A stretch of DNA of 64,000 nt from Marinobacter sp. X15-166B. GTDB lineage: Bacteria > Pseudomonadota > Gammaproteobacteria > Pseudomonadales > Oleiphilaceae. Under the pieces are notes generated by a model. That model did not search any database, was not told the DNA's origin, and was given only the letters and a program-made list of their open reading frames with translations. Every line of letters starts with the position of its first letter. Position 1 is the stretch's first letter. The stretch is taken from positions 1,796,735 through 1,860,734 of the forward strand of contig NZ_MEIY01000001.1 in assembly GCF_001752365.1 (NCBI RefSeq), written 5' to 3'. Of the stretch, positions 26,703-36,417 are shown in pieces. The position numbers and the translations under genes are program-made.

Positions 26703-28556
26703 TTAAGAGCCCTGGTCGTCGATGAAGCCGCGCAGGTGATCGGAGCGGGACGGATGACGCAGCTTGCGCAGTGCCTTGGCTTCGATTTGGCGGATGCGCT
26801 CGCGGGTGACATCAAATTGTTTGCCGACCTCCTCGAGGGTGTGATCGGTGTTCATCTCGATGCCGAAGCGCATGCGCAATACTTTGGACTCCCGCGCCGT
26901 CAGCCCCGCCAGGACGGAACGGGTGGCTTCCCGCAGGCCTTCGGAGGTAGCCGAATCAACCGGCGATAGCGCCTGAATATCCTCGATAAAGTCGCCCAGA
27001 TGGGAGTCTTCATCGTCGCCGATCGGGGTTTCCATGGAGATCGGTTCTTTGGCGATTTTCAACACCTTGAGTACCCGGTCTTCAGGCATTTCCATGCGCT
27101 CACCGAGTTCTTCCGGGGTGGGCTCACGTCCCATTTCCTGCAACATCTGCCGTGAGATACGGTTCAGTTTGTTGATGGTTTCGATCATGTGCACCGGAAT
27201 CCGGATGGTGCGGGCCTGGTCCGCGATGGACCGGGTGATCGCCTGACGGATCCACCAGGTGGCGTAGGTCGAAAATTTGTACCCGCGGCGATACTCGAAC
27301 TTGTCGACCGCCTTCATCAATCCAATGTTGCCTTCCTGAATCAGGTCCAGGAACTGCAGACCACGGTTGGTGTACTTTTTGGCGATCGAAATAACCAGAC
27401 GCAGGTTCGCTTCCACCATCTCTTTCTTGGCACGGCGGGCCTTGGCCTCGCCGATGGAAACCCGACGGTTGATTTCCTTGATGTCCGAGGTGTCCAGATC
27501 CACTTCGCTCTGGATGTTCGCGATGCGTTTTTGCATGCGAATGATTTCATCCAGGTTTTCGCCAATCGCCGCCGCGTAGGGCTTTTTGCTCTTGGACAGT
27601 TTGACCGCCCAGTCCAGGTTGGTTTCATTGCCCGGGAAAGATTTGATGAACTCTTTCCGGGGCATCTTGGCGACCCGGGTGCACACCCGCATGATGGTGC
27701 GCTCATTCTCGCGCAGCATTTCGTTCGTGGTGCGGACCATGTTGACCAGCTCGTCAAAGGCCTTGGCGTGCAGTTTGAACGGGGCAAACACCTGCCCCAG
27801 TTCATTGAGCGCCTGCTGGGTGATCTTGTGGCTGCGTCCGTGCTCGGCCAGTGCGGCGTTGGCGATGTCGAGCTTTTCTTTCAGCAACGCGAACCGCAAG
27901 CGGGTCTCTTCCGGGTTGGGGCCGCTTTCCACTTCCTCTTCTTCTTCCGGCTCGACTTCCAGTTCCTCGCCGTCTTCCAGTTCTTCGCCGTCTTCGGTTT
28001 CACTGGCTTCAGCGGGATCTGCCATGAACGGTTCGGCGTCGTCAGGATCCAGGTAACCGGCAATGATGTCGGTCAGCCGGCCATCATTCTCGACAATACG
28101 CTCGTAAGCCTGGATGACTGTGGCCGTGGTGCCGGGAAAGTGGGCAATGGCGGCCATCACGTCACGGATGCCTTCTTCGATGCGCTTGGCGATCACAATC
28201 TCGCCTTCCCGGGTCAGCAGTTCAACCGTGCCCATCTCGCGCATGTACATGCGCACGGGATCGGTGGTCCGGCCTGCATCGGATTCGACCGCGGCCAGTG
28301 CGGCAGCGGCTTCAGCGGCGGCCGCCTCGTCCGCAGCGGTGTCGCCTTCGGTCATGATCAGCGTGTCGGCATCCGGGGTTTCTTCCGTAACCTGGATGCC
28401 CATGTCGTTGATCATGCGGATGATGTCTTCAACCTGATCGGGATCCGCGATATCTTCGGGCAGGTGGTCGTTTACCTCGGCGTACGTCAGGTAACCTTGT
28501 TCTTTGCCTCGGGCGATGAGGTCTTTCAACCGTGATTTTTGCGAATTACCTGACAT
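26703..28556 (-). CDS. rpoD: RNA polymerase sigma factor RpoD (sigma-70)
   Basis: Primary sigma factor. Region 1.1 is [38 protein letters not shown] long acidic insert ([23 protein letters not shown], about residues 195-217) lies in the non-conserved region. Region 2 contains [42 protein letters not shown], and region 4 contains LREATRSV...[23 protein letters not shown]. The ATG at 28556 follows AAGGTG by 5 nt and gives 617 residues. A 169-nt gap from dnaG contains a putative heat-shock promoter and a TATAAT. Confidence 0.98.
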   Translation of the reverse strand: MSGNSQKSRLKDLIARGKEQGYLTYAEVNDHLPEDIADPDQVEDIIRMINDMGIQVTEETPDADTLIMTEGDTAADEAAAAEAAAALAAVESDAGRTTDPVRMYMREMGTVELLTREGEIVIAKRIEEGIRDVMAAIAHFPGTTATVIQAYERIVENDGRLTDIIAGYLDPDDAEPFMADPAEASETEDGEELEDGEELEVEPEEEEEVESGPNPEETRLRFALLKEKLDIANAALAEHGRSHKITQQALNELGQVFAPFKLHAKAFDELVNMVRTTNEMLRENERTIMRVCTRVAKMPRKEFIKSFPGNETNLDWAVKLSKSKKPYAAAIGENLDEIIRMQKRIANIQSEVDLDTSDIKEINRRVSIGEAKARRAKKEMVEANLRLVISIAKKYTNRGLQFLDLIQEGNIGLMKAVDKFEYRRGYKFSTYATWWIRQAITRSIADQARTIRIPVHMIETINKLNRISRQMLQEMGREPTPEELGERMEMPEDRVLKVLKIAKEPISMETPIGDDEDSHLGDFIEDIQALSPVDSATSEGLREATRSVLAGLTARESKVLRMRFGIEMNTDHTLEEVGKQFDVTRERIRQIEAKALRKLRHPSRSDHLRGFIDDQGS

Positions 28557-28605
28557 AGACACCTTGTGAGCTCGCTGGAAAAAATGGGAAAAAAGTTAAA
28601 CAGCT

Positions 28606-28611
28606 ATTATA
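28606..28611 (-). promoter_or_regulatory. Possible rpoD -10 box inside a small palindrome
   Basis: TATAAT on the minus strand, embedded in the 15-nt palindrome CAGCTATAATAGCTG (28601-28615). No good -35 hexamer lies 16-18 nt upstream, so it may be an activated promoter or a coincidental match. Confidence 0.35.
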
Positions 28612-28643
28612 GCTGCCGTGTGTTTGCACTGCCACTTGCTGTT

Positions 28644-28672
28644 AGATGGTGGCCAGAGTATTAAGTTTCAAG
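28644..28672 (-). promoter_or_regulatory. Putative sigma-32 heat-shock promoter of rpoD
   Basis: On the minus strand CTTGAAA is followed, after 14 nt, by CACCATCT. This matches the E. coli sigma-32 consensus CTTGAAA-N13-17-CCCCATNT at all but one defined position. It sits between dnaG and rpoD, equivalent in role to the heat-shock promoter upstream of E. coli rpoD. It would let sigma-70 be made under heat stress separately from rpsU-dnaG. Confidence 0.65.
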
Positions 28673-28725
28673 GGTGGTGCTGCTAATTTCGCCTGAATGT
28701 GCCGTTCGGGTCGTGTTGCAGACCC

Positions 28726-30462
28726 TCAGCCCGGGTCTTGCCGGCTGAGCATTTGCAGTTCCCGGCGTTCTTCCGCCGTCAGGTCCGCCAGGCTGCGTTT
28801 TTCGGTCAGCAAGGCGGCCAGTCTCTGCTTGCGAGCCGTTTCCTGATTGGGTGACAGCATCTCGCGGGCGCTTTCCAGGGTGCGTTCCCGGGAGGGCACG
28901 TGTTCAATGCCGTCAAACAGGCGGTAAAACCGCTCGTGGGCTTCAGGGTCCAGCGCCAAAGCCTTCAGCAGCTGGCGCTGACTGCCTATCTTGTTGCTGA
29001 GAATCCAGTCGCTGAACCCCCGGCTTTGCTGCAGCTGGCGTTCGTTCCGGCAGAGCTCGGCAATGTCCGCGGCCATGTCGGGCGCCTCCAGCAGCGCCAT
29101 GCACAGGGCGCTGTCTTTGCTGAGACGGACGTCGATCCGTTCTTCGCGGATCCGTTCACGACGGTTGCCGAAACGCTCATCCCGGCCCCCGGTGCCGCGG
29201 TTGTAGCGCTCCTGGCGGGCGTTGCACAGGCGCATCATTTCGTGCCACATGGCGTCCCGCAAGGTGCTGCGCGGCATTTTGTTCAGCAGCGGTTCGACCC
29301 GGGCACGCAGTTCGCCGCGATGTTCGGGCAGCGCCAGATCCAGTCCTTCGCTTTGCCGGTTGAACAGATACCTGGACAGCGGCGTGGCGCCATCGATGCG
29401 CTGCTGGAAAGCCTCGGGGCCTTCCTTGCGCACCAGTGTGTCCGGATCTTCACCCTCCGGAAGCATCAAAAACTGCAGATGCAGACCGTCCGCCATCAGT
29501 TCCAGCGCATTTTCCATGGCTTTGTCGGCGGCGCGGTAACCAGCGGCATCGCCATCAAAACAAAACACCAGGTGGCGTACATGCCGGAGCAGGGCCGTCA
29601 AACTGTCCTGGTTGGTGGCGGTGCCCAGGGTTGCCACCGCATAGCGGATGCCGTGCTGGGCGAGGGCGATGACGTCCATATAGCCTTCGACCACCAGCAA
29701 CCGGTCCAGATGGCGCAACGCCTGCCGCGCCTCGTAAAGGCCGTAAATTTCACGGCTTTTGTGAAATACGTCCGACTCCGGTGAATTGATGTACTTGGCC
29801 TTGTCGTCCCCCAGGGTGCGCCCGCCAAAGGCCACGGTTCGGCCCCGCTGATTGCGCAGCGGAAACATTACCCGGTTGCGGAACAGGTCCCGGGGGCGGC
29901 CGTAACGATCAGAGACCGTGCCGGTTTCAATCAGAGGAGCTTTAAGCTCCTGCGCGGCCGCATCATAGAGCGCGGTCCCCGTGCCCGGGGCATAGCCCAC
30001 CTGATACTCGGCGGTAATCGTGTCATTGAGGCCGCGCTGCGCCAGGTAATCTCTGGCAAAACTGCCCTGCGGGCTGGCCAGAGCCTGGGCGTAAAACTGG
30101 CTGGCATAATCCAGCGCATCGGTCAGGGTGCGCGCCTGCTGCATTTCCTGGCGCACGTTCTGGTCGTAGGGCACTTCCAGGCCCACGCGTTTGGCCAGAT
30201 CTTCTACCGCCTCGGTGAAGCCCAGGCCATCAAATTCGCGGATAAAACTGATCGCATCGCCATGGGCACCGCAGCCAAAGCAATGATAGAAGCCTTTGTC
30301 GGGCCGGACGTTAAATGAGGGTGTTTTCTCGTCGTGAAACGGGCATCGGGCCTTGAAGCTGCCGCCCGCTTTTTTCAGAGTCAGACGTGACCCAATCAGT
30401 TCGGCCAGATCGGTTCTGTCCAGCAGTTCTTCAACAAAGCGCTGGGGAATCAGTCCGCTCAA
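28726..30462 (-). CDS. dnaG: DNA primase
   Basis: Synthesises RNA primers at the replication fork. The N-terminal zinc ribbon is CPFHDEKTPSF...YHCFGCGAHGD. The TOPRIM catalytic core has LLVVEGYMDVIALAQHGI and FCFDGDAAGYRAA. The C-terminal DnaB-binding region is present. The 578 residues match E. coli (581) and are shorter than Pseudomonas DnaG as I recall it. It is the middle gene of the rpsU-dnaG-rpoD macromolecular-synthesis block, separated from rpsU by an internal terminator. Confidence 0.97.
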   Translation of the reverse strand: MSGLIPQRFVEELLDRTDLAELIGSRLTLKKAGGSFKARCPFHDEKTPSFNVRPDKGFYHCFGCGAHGDAISFIREFDGLGFTEAVEDLAKRVGLEVPYDQNVRQEMQQARTLTDALDYASQFYAQALASPQGSFARDYLAQRGLNDTITAEYQVGYAPGTGTALYDAAAQELKAPLIETGTVSDRYGRPRDLFRNRVMFPLRNQRGRTVAFGGRTLGDDKAKYINSPESDVFHKSREIYGLYEARQALRHLDRLLVVEGYMDVIALAQHGIRYAVATLGTATNQDSLTALLRHVRHLVFCFDGDAAGYRAADKAMENALELMADGLHLQFLMLPEGEDPDTLVRKEGPEAFQQRIDGATPLSRYLFNRQSEGLDLALPEHRGELRARVEPLLNKMPRSTLRDAMWHEMMRLCNARQERYNRGTGGRDERFGNRRERIREERIDVRLSKDSALCMALLEAPDMAADIAELCRNERQLQQSRGFSDWILSNKIGSQRQLLKALALDPEAHERFYRLFDGIEHVPSRERTLESAREMLSPNQETARKQRLAALLTEKRSLADLTAEERRELQMLSRQDPG

Positions 30463-30509
30463 TGATCTCTCCGGTTAGACAGAGGACACGGGGTTAGAAC
30501 AATATAGTC

Positions 30510-30544
30510 AAAAATGCCGCCGAAGGGTGCTCCGGCGCATTTTT
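30510..30544 (-). terminator. Internal terminator between rpsU and dnaG
   Basis: On the minus strand AAAAATGCGCCG pairs with CGGCGGCATTTTT (one bulged G) around a 10-nt loop, leaving T5 at the end. E. coli has a partial terminator at the same place that lowers dnaG relative to rpsU, so this should do the same. Confidence 0.8.
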
Positions 30545-30616
30545 GGATCGCACTTGCTGGCCTGCTGGCCGGCAGCGCGAATTACGACGTGCAGGCAGTT
30601 CGAGTCTGTGGCTAAC

Positions 30617-30832
30617 TCAGTACAGACGTTCGAACTTGCGCTGTTCCCGCTGAAGCTTCTTGAGATGACGCTTGACGGCAGCAGCGGCCTTGCGCTTGCG
30701 TACGGAAGTCGGCTTCTCGTAATGTTCGCGACGACGCACTTCCGACAAAACACCTGCTTTTTCGCAGGAGCGCTTGAAGCGACGCAATGCTACGTCAAAC
30801 GGCTCATTCTCTTTCACTTTAACAGCTGGCAT
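30617..30832 (-). CDS. rpsU: 30S ribosomal protein S21
   Basis: 71-residue S21: [29 protein letters not shown], then [27 protein letters not shown]. Highly basic and complete. It is first in the rpsU-dnaG-rpoD block and divergent from tsaD, the same arrangement as E. coli. Confidence 0.98.
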   Translation of the reverse strand: MPAVKVKENEPFDVALRRFKRSCEKAGVLSEVRRREHYEKPTSVRKRKAAAAVKRHLKKLQREQRKFERLY

Positions 30833-31161
30833 TCGACAATCACCTACCTGATAGATTCGGTTTCAATTTTGGAAGAGGGCAGGCAAGTCTGCGTTGTCTT
30901 TCAGTGGTGACACGCGACTTTACAGTACTTTCCAGTTGTGTACTGGGACTGCGACTCTTCGGTTGATGCCCGCCCCGATTCGGTTAAAATTTGGACAGTG
31001 CGCATTTAAGGGCGGTAATGATAGCGCTGATTACCGCCCGAGGTCAAATCCGGGTGCAGAAGACTGCGTCTGCGGGGCGGTATCTGTTAAAGTACGCCAC
31101 TTAATGCGGGTCGGTCAACCGACCTTGTTCATCAGCAACGGGAAGTGGGGTGCGGTCGTTT
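30833..31161. other. Intergenic region between rpsU and tsaD
   Basis: About 330 nt without a gene, holding divergent control signals. The one clear structure is the inverted repeat at 31010-31039. I see no convincing -35/-10 pair on either strand and no clear LexA box. Confidence 0.5.
31010..31039. repeat. 10-bp inverted repeat upstream of tsaD
   Basis: GGGCGGTAAT and ATTACCGCCC form a perfect inverted repeat around GATAGCGCTG, whose centre AGCGCT is itself palindromic. It lies 123 nt before the tsaD start and 177 nt before rpsU. No T-run follows. Candidate operator or cruciform. Confidence 0.55.
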
Positions 31162-32217
31162 ATGTTGGTTCTTGGTATTGAAACGTCCTGCGATGAAACC
31201 GGGGTAGCGCTTTACGACAGTGAATCCGGCCTGCGCGCCCATGCGTTGTTCAGCCAAATCGACATGCACGCTGATTATGGCGGTGTGGTGCCTGAACTGG
31301 CCTCCCGGGATCATGTGCGCAAGCTGCTGCCCCTGTGTGAGCAGGTGCTGGCAGACGCCGGGCAGCAGCGTCACGATATTGATGCGATTGCCTACACCGC
31401 CGGACCCGGGCTGGTGGGTGCGTTAATGGTGGGCGGTTCCGTGGCGCACGCGCTGGGATTTGCGCTCGGCGTACCGGTACTGGGTGTGCATCACATGGAA
31501 GGGCACTTATTGGCGCCGATGCTGGAAACGAACCCGCCGGCCTTTCCATTCATCGCGCTGCTGGTGTCGGGTGGGCACACCCAGCTGGTGCGGGTTGATG
31601 GTGTCGGCGAATACACCCTGATGGGCGAGTCGGTCGATGACGCCGCCGGTGAAGCTTTCGATAAGGCCGCTAAAATGCTGGGGCTGGATTACCCCGGCGG
31701 TCCGCGTGTGGCGGCTTTGGCGCAACAGGGCCGGGTGGGGGTTTACCGTTTCCCGCGGCCGATGACGGACCGGCCCGGTCTGGACTTCAGTTTCAGCGGG
31801 TTAAAAACCTACACCTTGAATACCGTGGCCGCAGCGGAAGCCGCCGGCACGCTGGATGAGCAGACCCGGGCCGACATTGCGCGCGCTTTTGAAACGGCGG
31901 TGGTGGAAACCCTGGCCATCAAGTGCCGGCGGGCGCTGGAACAATCCGGGTGTCAGCGGTTGGTGATTGCGGGAGGGGTGAGCGCCAATCACCGTCTGCG
32001 CGAGGGGCTGAACGAGATGGCCCGGAAGCTCAACAGCCAGGTGTATTACGCCCGGCCCGAGTTTTGTACCGACAACGGTGCCATGATCGCCTACGCCGGC
32101 TGCCAGCGATTGCTGGCCGGTCAGCGGGATGGCGACCGCATCGTCGCTGTTCCGCGGTGGCCCATGGATACCCTGCCCCCCCTCCATGAGCCCCGCACCA
32201 ACGGTTTGGCGGACTAG
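31162..32217 (+). CDS. tsaD: tRNA threonylcarbamoyladenosine synthase subunit TsaD
   Basis: Transfers the threonylcarbamoyl group to A37 of ANN-decoding tRNAs, with TsaB and TsaE elsewhere. The opening motif is [17 protein letters not shown]; the metal-binding HMEGH is in [23 protein letters not shown] and [11 protein letters not shown] follow. The product is 351 residues. The ATG at 31162 gives an N-terminus matching E. coli; a GTG at 31150 with GGAAG upstream is a possible alternative. It ends 1 nt before the convergent plsY stop. Confidence 0.97.
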   Translation: MLVLGIETSCDETGVALYDSESGLRAHALFSQIDMHADYGGVVPELASRDHVRKLLPLCEQVLADAGQQRHDIDAIAYTAGPGLVGALMVGGSVAHALGFALGVPVLGVHHMEGHLLAPMLETNPPAFPFIALLVSGGHTQLVRVDGVGEYTLMGESVDDAAGEAFDKAAKMLGLDYPGGPRVAALAQQGRVGVYRFPRPMTDRPGLDFSFSGLKTYTLNTVAAAEAAGTLDEQTRADIARAFETAVVETLAIKCRRALEQSGCQRLVIAGGVSANHRLREGLNEMARKLNSQVYYARPEFCTDNGAMIAYAGCQRLLAGQRDGDRIVAVPRWPMDTLPPLHEPRTNGLAD

Positions 32218-32218
32218 C

Positions 32219-32812
32219 TCAGAGGCGGGTTTCCCGGCCCTGGGCCAGGCGAATCAGATTGTTGCGGTGACGCACCACGATGAGAATCGCCAGCAGGCCG
32301 AATAAGGTTAAAGTATCGGGTTCGATCAGGGCGCTGATCAACGGGCCGCTGACGCTGGCCACAATGGAGGCCAGGGCGGAAATACGCCAGCGCCACAGAG
32401 TCAGGCCCCAGATGATCGCCAGCAGCGCGGTGGTGGCGGGCGCCAGGGCCAGCCCCGCGCCCAGTGCGGTAGCGACGCCTTTGCCACCCTGGAAGCGCAG
32501 AAACAGTGGAATCATGTGGCCGGTAACCGCGCACAGGGCCACCATGGCCTGGCTCAGCACGGGCAACCCGAAGGTCACCGCCAGCCACACCGGCAGCCAG
32601 CCTTTGGCGGCGTCCAGTGCCAGCGTCAGCAGTGCAGGGGCCCAACCGCCGGTGCGATAGACGTTGGATGCACCGGGGTTGCCAGAACCCTGCGCGCGCG
32701 GGTCCGGCAGGCGCCACAGCCGGCTGACGGGTAACGCAAACAGCACGGACCCCAGCAGATAGGCCAGCGTGCACAACAGCACGGTGAGTATCGGGTCGTT
32801 AACAAACATCAT
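32219..32812 (-). CDS. plsY: Glycerol-3-phosphate acyltransferase PlsY
   Basis: Inner-membrane enzyme that acylates glycerol-3-phosphate using acyl-phosphate, the first step of phospholipid synthesis. About five membrane segments; catalytic and substrate motifs are GSGNPGASNVYRTGG, TGHMIPLFLRFQGGKGVATALG and VVRHRNNLIRL. The product is 197 residues. Two adjacent ATG codons (32812, 32809) follow a weak ribosome site. The plsY/folB neighbourhood beside tsaD is common in gammaproteobacteria. Confidence 0.95.
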   Translation of the reverse strand: MMFVNDPILTVLLCTLAYLLGSVLFALPVSRLWRLPDPRAQGSGNPGASNVYRTGGWAPALLTLALDAAKGWLPVWLAVTFGLPVLSQAMVALCAVTGHMIPLFLRFQGGKGVATALGAGLALAPATTALLAIIWGLTLWRWRISALASIVASVSGPLISALIEPDTLTLFGLLAILIVVRHRNNLIRLAQGRETRL

Positions 32813-32973
32813 CAATCAGGACGCGCGCTGCTTAAGTATGCGAAAATCTCCCGCGTTAGCCATCAGCTCCTGGCGATTATCCTAGCCGGGGGCGGGCCAC
32901 CGTTCAATTAGCCTTGTGTCGAAGCATGTCGCCGACCCACTCAGGCTAGCACATATGTCAGAGGAAGCAGCGG

Positions 32974-33333
32974 GTGTCGGATTTGGTTCTTATAGAAGGG
33001 TTGGCGGTCGAAGCCGTTATTGGAGTTTATGAGTGGGAGCGGGAAGTCACCCAGCGGTTGCTGATTGATCTCGAAATGGCCTGGGATAACACCCGGCCTG
33101 CTGCCAGCGACGATGTTGCCCTGGCGCTGGATTACGCGACGGTGAGCGCGCGGGTGCGGGACTATCTGCAAAGTGCGTCCCCCGAACTGCTGGAGACCGC
33201 GGCGGAAGGGCTGGCCGCCTGCTTGCGGGCGGAGTTTGGCATGCCATGGTTGCGGCTGACACTGCGCAAACCGGGGGCCGTACCCGAGGCCGAGGCAGTG
33301 GGTGTGCGGATAGAGCGGGGAGTGCGCGGGTGA
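32974..33333 (+). CDS. folB: Dihydroneopterin aldolase
   Basis: Folate-pathway enzyme that cleaves 7,8-dihydroneopterin to the hydroxymethyl pterin used by FolK. The product is 119 residues, with IEGLAVEAVIGVYEWEREVTQRLLIDLEM, the conserved LDYATVSARV and the C-terminal LRKPGAV. The GTG start has AGAGGAAG 8 nt upstream. Its stop overlaps the next start (GTGA), coupling it to a folK-like gene. Confidence 0.95.
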   Translation: MSDLVLIEGLAVEAVIGVYEWEREVTQRLLIDLEMAWDNTRPAASDDVALALDYATVSARVRDYLQSASPELLETAAEGLAACLRAEFGMPWLRLTLRKPGAVPEAEAVGVRIERGVRG

Positions 33334-33848
33334 CACAAGCGGCACAGGTCTACATCAGTATCGGCAGCAATATCGACCGTGAGCATCACGTGCTGGCGGC
33401 CCTGGACGCTTTGGCGGACCGGTTTGGCGAGCTGGATATCTCGTCCGTTTACGAGAGTGAAGCCGTCGGGTTCGACGGCAGCCCTTTTTACAATCTGGTG
33501 GTGGGGGTGAAAACCGAGCTGACGGTGGCCGGCTTGACGCAGTTCTTCAAACAGCTTGAAACCTCCCATGGCCGCCGCCGCAACGCGCCCAAATTCAGTG
33601 CGCGGACGCTGGATCTCGATATTCTGCTGTATGACGATCGGGTGGGCCGGGTGGACAGTGTGGAGTTGCCGCGGGCCGAAATCCTCAGCAACGCCTTTGT
33701 CCTGTTACCCCTGGCGGAAATTGCACCGGACCGGGTGCACCCGGTGGCTCAACAAACTTATCGCCAGCTCTGGCAGGCCTATGACCGGGATCAGAAGCTG
33801 TGGCCGATCCCGTTTTGCTGGCGCGGGAGGACTATTTCGCCCCTGTAA
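33330..33848 (+). CDS. Divergent FolK-like pyrophosphokinase
   Basis: HPPK-fold protein of 172 residues: YISIGSNIDREHHVLAAL, SSVYESEAVGFDGSPFYN, SARTLDLDILLYDD. Several HPPK positions differ from the canonical copy at 37309. The loop reads NAPKFSARTLDLD instead of QRWGPRTLDLD, and the later region reads LPRAEILSNAFVL instead of VPHVELHNRDFVL. Kinase activity may therefore be changed or lost. GTG start overlapping the folB stop. Pseudomonas has, from memory, a similar gene after folB. Second-copy folK or a diverged pterin-binding protein are both possible. Confidence 0.8.
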   Translation: MTQAAQVYISIGSNIDREHHVLAALDALADRFGELDISSVYESEAVGFDGSPFYNLVVGVKTELTVAGLTQFFKQLETSHGRRRNAPKFSARTLDLDILLYDDRVGRVDSVELPRAEILSNAFVLLPLAEIAPDRVHPVAQQTYRQLWQAYDRDQKLWPIPFCWRGRTISPL

Positions 33849-33870
33849 CCGCCTGCGCGGACAGGGCGGT
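33848..33870. terminator. Hairpin between convergent folK-like gene and pgi
   Basis: ACCGCC/GGCGGT with an 11-nt loop fills the 22-nt gap between the two stop codons; CCCTGT and ACAGGG give an alternative pairing. No T-run. Weak terminator at best. Confidence 0.3.
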
Positions 33871-35553
33871 CTACCCGCTGTAGTTGTTGTTGCGTTGGCG
33901 AAACAGGCGAATCAGACCCTCCGTGGAACTGTCCGCAGGACCAGGGTGGGTGGGTGAAGGCACCGCCTTGCCGAGCAGCTGATCGAGAATTTCATTGCCC
34001 AGTTGCTTGCCGAGTTCCACCCCCCACTGGTCAAAGGAATCCACCGCCCAGATCACGCCCTGCGCATAGGTCTTGTGTTCGTACAGCGCGATGAGCGCGC
34101 CCACCGTACGCGGGGTGGCGCGGTCAAACAGCAGGGTGTTGCTGGGCTTGTTGCCGGGAATCACCTTGTGAGGGGTCAGGCGCTCCGCTTCGGCCGGGCT
34201 GAGTCCTTGTGCTTCCAGTTCTGCCCGGGCTTCGTCCGCCGTTTTTCCTTGCATCAGCGCCTGGGCCTGGCTCAGACAGTTGGCGAATAAAATGGCGTGG
34301 TGATGGGCGACCGGGTTGTGGCTGTGCAGCGGGATAATAAAGTCTGCCGGAGACAACCGGGTACCCTGATGCAACAGTTGATGGTACGCGTGCTGGCCAT
34401 TGGCGCCGGCACCGCCCCAGATGATCTGGCCCGTCTGGTAGTCAACCCGCGCGCCCTGCTGGGTGACGCATTTGCCGTTACTTTCCATATCCACCTGCTG
34501 GATGTGGGCGGGCAGGCCTCGGAGGTAGTGATCGTAAGGCAAGATGGCGTGCGCGTCCGCGCCCCAGAAATTGCCGTACCAGATCCCCAGCAGCGCCAGC
34601 ACCACCGGCAGGTTGTGCTCCAACGGTGCACTATGGAAGTGTTTGTCCATGGCGTGGGCGCCGGACAGCAGCGCACGGAAATTGTCCATGCCGATGGTCA
34701 GGGCGGTGGGCAGGCCGATGGCCGACCACAGTGAATAGCGGCCCCCCACCCAGTCCCACATGGGGAAAATGTTGTCGGCGCTGATGCCAAACTCAACCGC
34801 TGCATCGGTGTTGGCGGTCACCGCCACGAAGTGTTTGGCAATGGATTCGTGGGAACCGCCGTTGTGCAAAAACCAGTCCCGGGCGACGCGCGTGTTTTCG
34901 AGGGTTTCCTGGGTCTTGAAGGACTTTGACTGAATCAGGAACAGGGTGGTTTCCGGGTTGATATGCCGCAGTACTTCGGTGATGTGGCTGCCGTCGATGT
35001 TGGCCACGTAGTGGCAGTTCAGGTGGCCGTGCCAATACGGTTTGAGGGCCGCTGACACCAGTTTGGGGCCCAGAAACGAGCCGCCGATGCCGATACTGAC
35101 CACATCGGTAAACGGGCGGTTGGAAAAACCCCGCCACTGGGTACTGCGTACCCGCCAGACAAACTGTTCCATGCGTGCCAGGGTGTCCCGCACTTCCGGC
35201 ATGATGTCGACACCGTCCACGTGGACCGGCCGGTCGGACAGGTTGCGCAACGCGGTGTGCAAGGCGGGCCGGTTTTCACTGCGGTTCACCGCCTCACCGC
35301 GGAACATGGCATCGATCCGCTGCGGCAGCTGGCAGCTTTGCGCCAGCTTGATCAGCAGTTCCATGGTCTCGGCGGTGATCCGGTTTTTGGAATAATCCAG
35401 AGAAATCCCGGCGGCCTCGATAAAAAACCGTTCAAACCGCTGTTCGTCCTGGGCAAACAGGTCGCGCATGTGGACCTGCGCGATGCTGCTCTGGTGGTCC
35501 AGCAAGGCTTGCCATTCCGGCATCCGGACGAGAGAAGGGCGCGGCTGGGACAT
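33871..35553 (-). CDS. pgi: Glucose-6-phosphate isomerase
   Basis: Interconverts glucose-6-phosphate and fructose-6-phosphate. The 560 residues carry the active-site pieces [51 protein letters not shown] and [14 protein letters not shown], and end with [28 protein letters not shown]. It lies 12 nt after panC and ends the long leftward run from dksA. Confidence 0.97.
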   Translation of the reverse strand: MSQPRPSLVRMPEWQALLDHQSSIAQVHMRDLFAQDEQRFERFFIEAAGISLDYSKNRITAETMELLIKLAQSCQLPQRIDAMFRGEAVNRSENRPALHTALRNLSDRPVHVDGVDIMPEVRDTLARMEQFVWRVRSTQWRGFSNRPFTDVVSIGIGGSFLGPKLVSAALKPYWHGHLNCHYVANIDGSHITEVLRHINPETTLFLIQSKSFKTQETLENTRVARDWFLHNGGSHESIAKHFVAVTANTDAAVEFGISADNIFPMWDWVGGRYSLWSAIGLPTALTIGMDNFRALLSGAHAMDKHFHSAPLEHNLPVVLALLGIWYGNFWGADAHAILPYDHYLRGLPAHIQQVDMESNGKCVTQQGARVDYQTGQIIWGGAGANGQHAYHQLLHQGTRLSPADFIIPLHSHNPVAHHHAILFANCLSQAQALMQGKTADEARAELEAQGLSPAEAERLTPHKVIPGNKPSNTLLFDRATPRTVGALIALYEHKTYAQGVIWAVDSFDQWGVELGKQLGNEILDQLLGKAVPSPTHPGPADSSTEGLIRLFRQRNNNYSG

Positions 35554-35565
35554 ATAGATTCCTTT

Positions 35566-36417
35566 CTATCGGGTTATCGAAATATTGTCGATAAGGCGGG
35601 TCGAACCCAGGTAAGCCGCTGCCAGAATGGTGAGCTGGGTGTCCTGGGGCTGGGCGGCCTTCAGGGTCTGGCTGTGGACGATGTTGATGTAATCCGGGCG
35701 CAGCCCCTGGTCGCTCAGTTGTTGCCGTGCGGCCGCTTCCAGCGCCGCAAACGACGCCTGAGGGTCGGTTTCCAGTTGCTCGGCGGTGTCCCTCAGGACC
35801 CGGAACAGGGCCGGTGCAAGGCTGCGTTGTTCCGCGCTCAGGTACCCGTTGCGCGAGCTTTTGGCGAGCCCGTCGTCTTCGCGCACCGTCGCCACCCCGA
35901 TGATATCAATGGGCAGGAACAGATCGGTGGTCAGTTTGCGGATCACCGCCAGTTGCTGAAAGTCCTTCTCGCCAAACACCGCCACGTCCGGTTGCACCAT
36001 GTTGAACAGCATGGTGACCACCGTGGCAACACCGTCGTAATGACCGGGGCGGCTGGCGCCGCAATGACCTTCACTGACGTCGGGAACCACAACCTGAGTC
36101 TGGTTGGTGAGCCCCCGGGGGTAGATCTCCTCAACCGACGGTGCAAACACCAGGGTGTTGCCGGTGGCAGACAGCTTGTGCTGATCGTCCTTGAGGGTGC
36201 GGGGGTAATTGTCCAGATCCTCGCCGGCGGCAAATTGCATGGGGTTCACGAAGATGCTGGTAACCACCACATCCGCGGCTTCCATGGCTTTTTGCACCAG
36301 TGATAAATGACCGTCGTGCAGGTTGCCCATGGTGGGCACCAGGCCGATGCGCTTGCCCTGCTGCCGGTAGCTTTGCAGGATAACCCGCAGCTCTTTCAGT
36401 GTGTGTACGGTTCTCAT
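35566..36417 (-). CDS. panC: Pantothenate synthetase
   Basis: Ligates pantoate and beta-alanine with ATP, the last step to pantothenate. The nucleotidyl-transferase HIGH-like motif is [14 protein letters not shown], followed by [31 protein letters not shown] and the KMSKS-like KSSRNGYLS. The product is 283 residues (E. coli 283). Its ATG overlaps the panB stop by 4 nt. Confidence 0.97.
   Translation of the reverse strand: MRTVHTLKELRVILQSYRQQGKRIGLVPTMGNLHDGHLSLVQKAMEAADVVVTSIFVNPMQFAAGEDLDNYPRTLKDDQHKLSATGNTLVFAPSVEEIYPRGLTNQTQVVVPDVSEGHCGASRPGHYDGVATVVTMLFNMVQPDVAVFGEKDFQQLAVIRKLTTDLFLPIDIIGVATVREDDGLAKSSRNGYLSAEQRSLAPALFRVLRDTAEQLETDPQASFAALEAAARQQLSDQGLRPDYINIVHSQTLKAAQPQDTQLTILAAAYLGSTRLIDNISITR

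Noticed and set aside
27189..28535. Open frame of about 450 codons on the plus strand opposite rpoD
   Set aside because: Antisense shadow caused by GC-rich third positions; composition (many His, Gln, Phe) is not protein-like.
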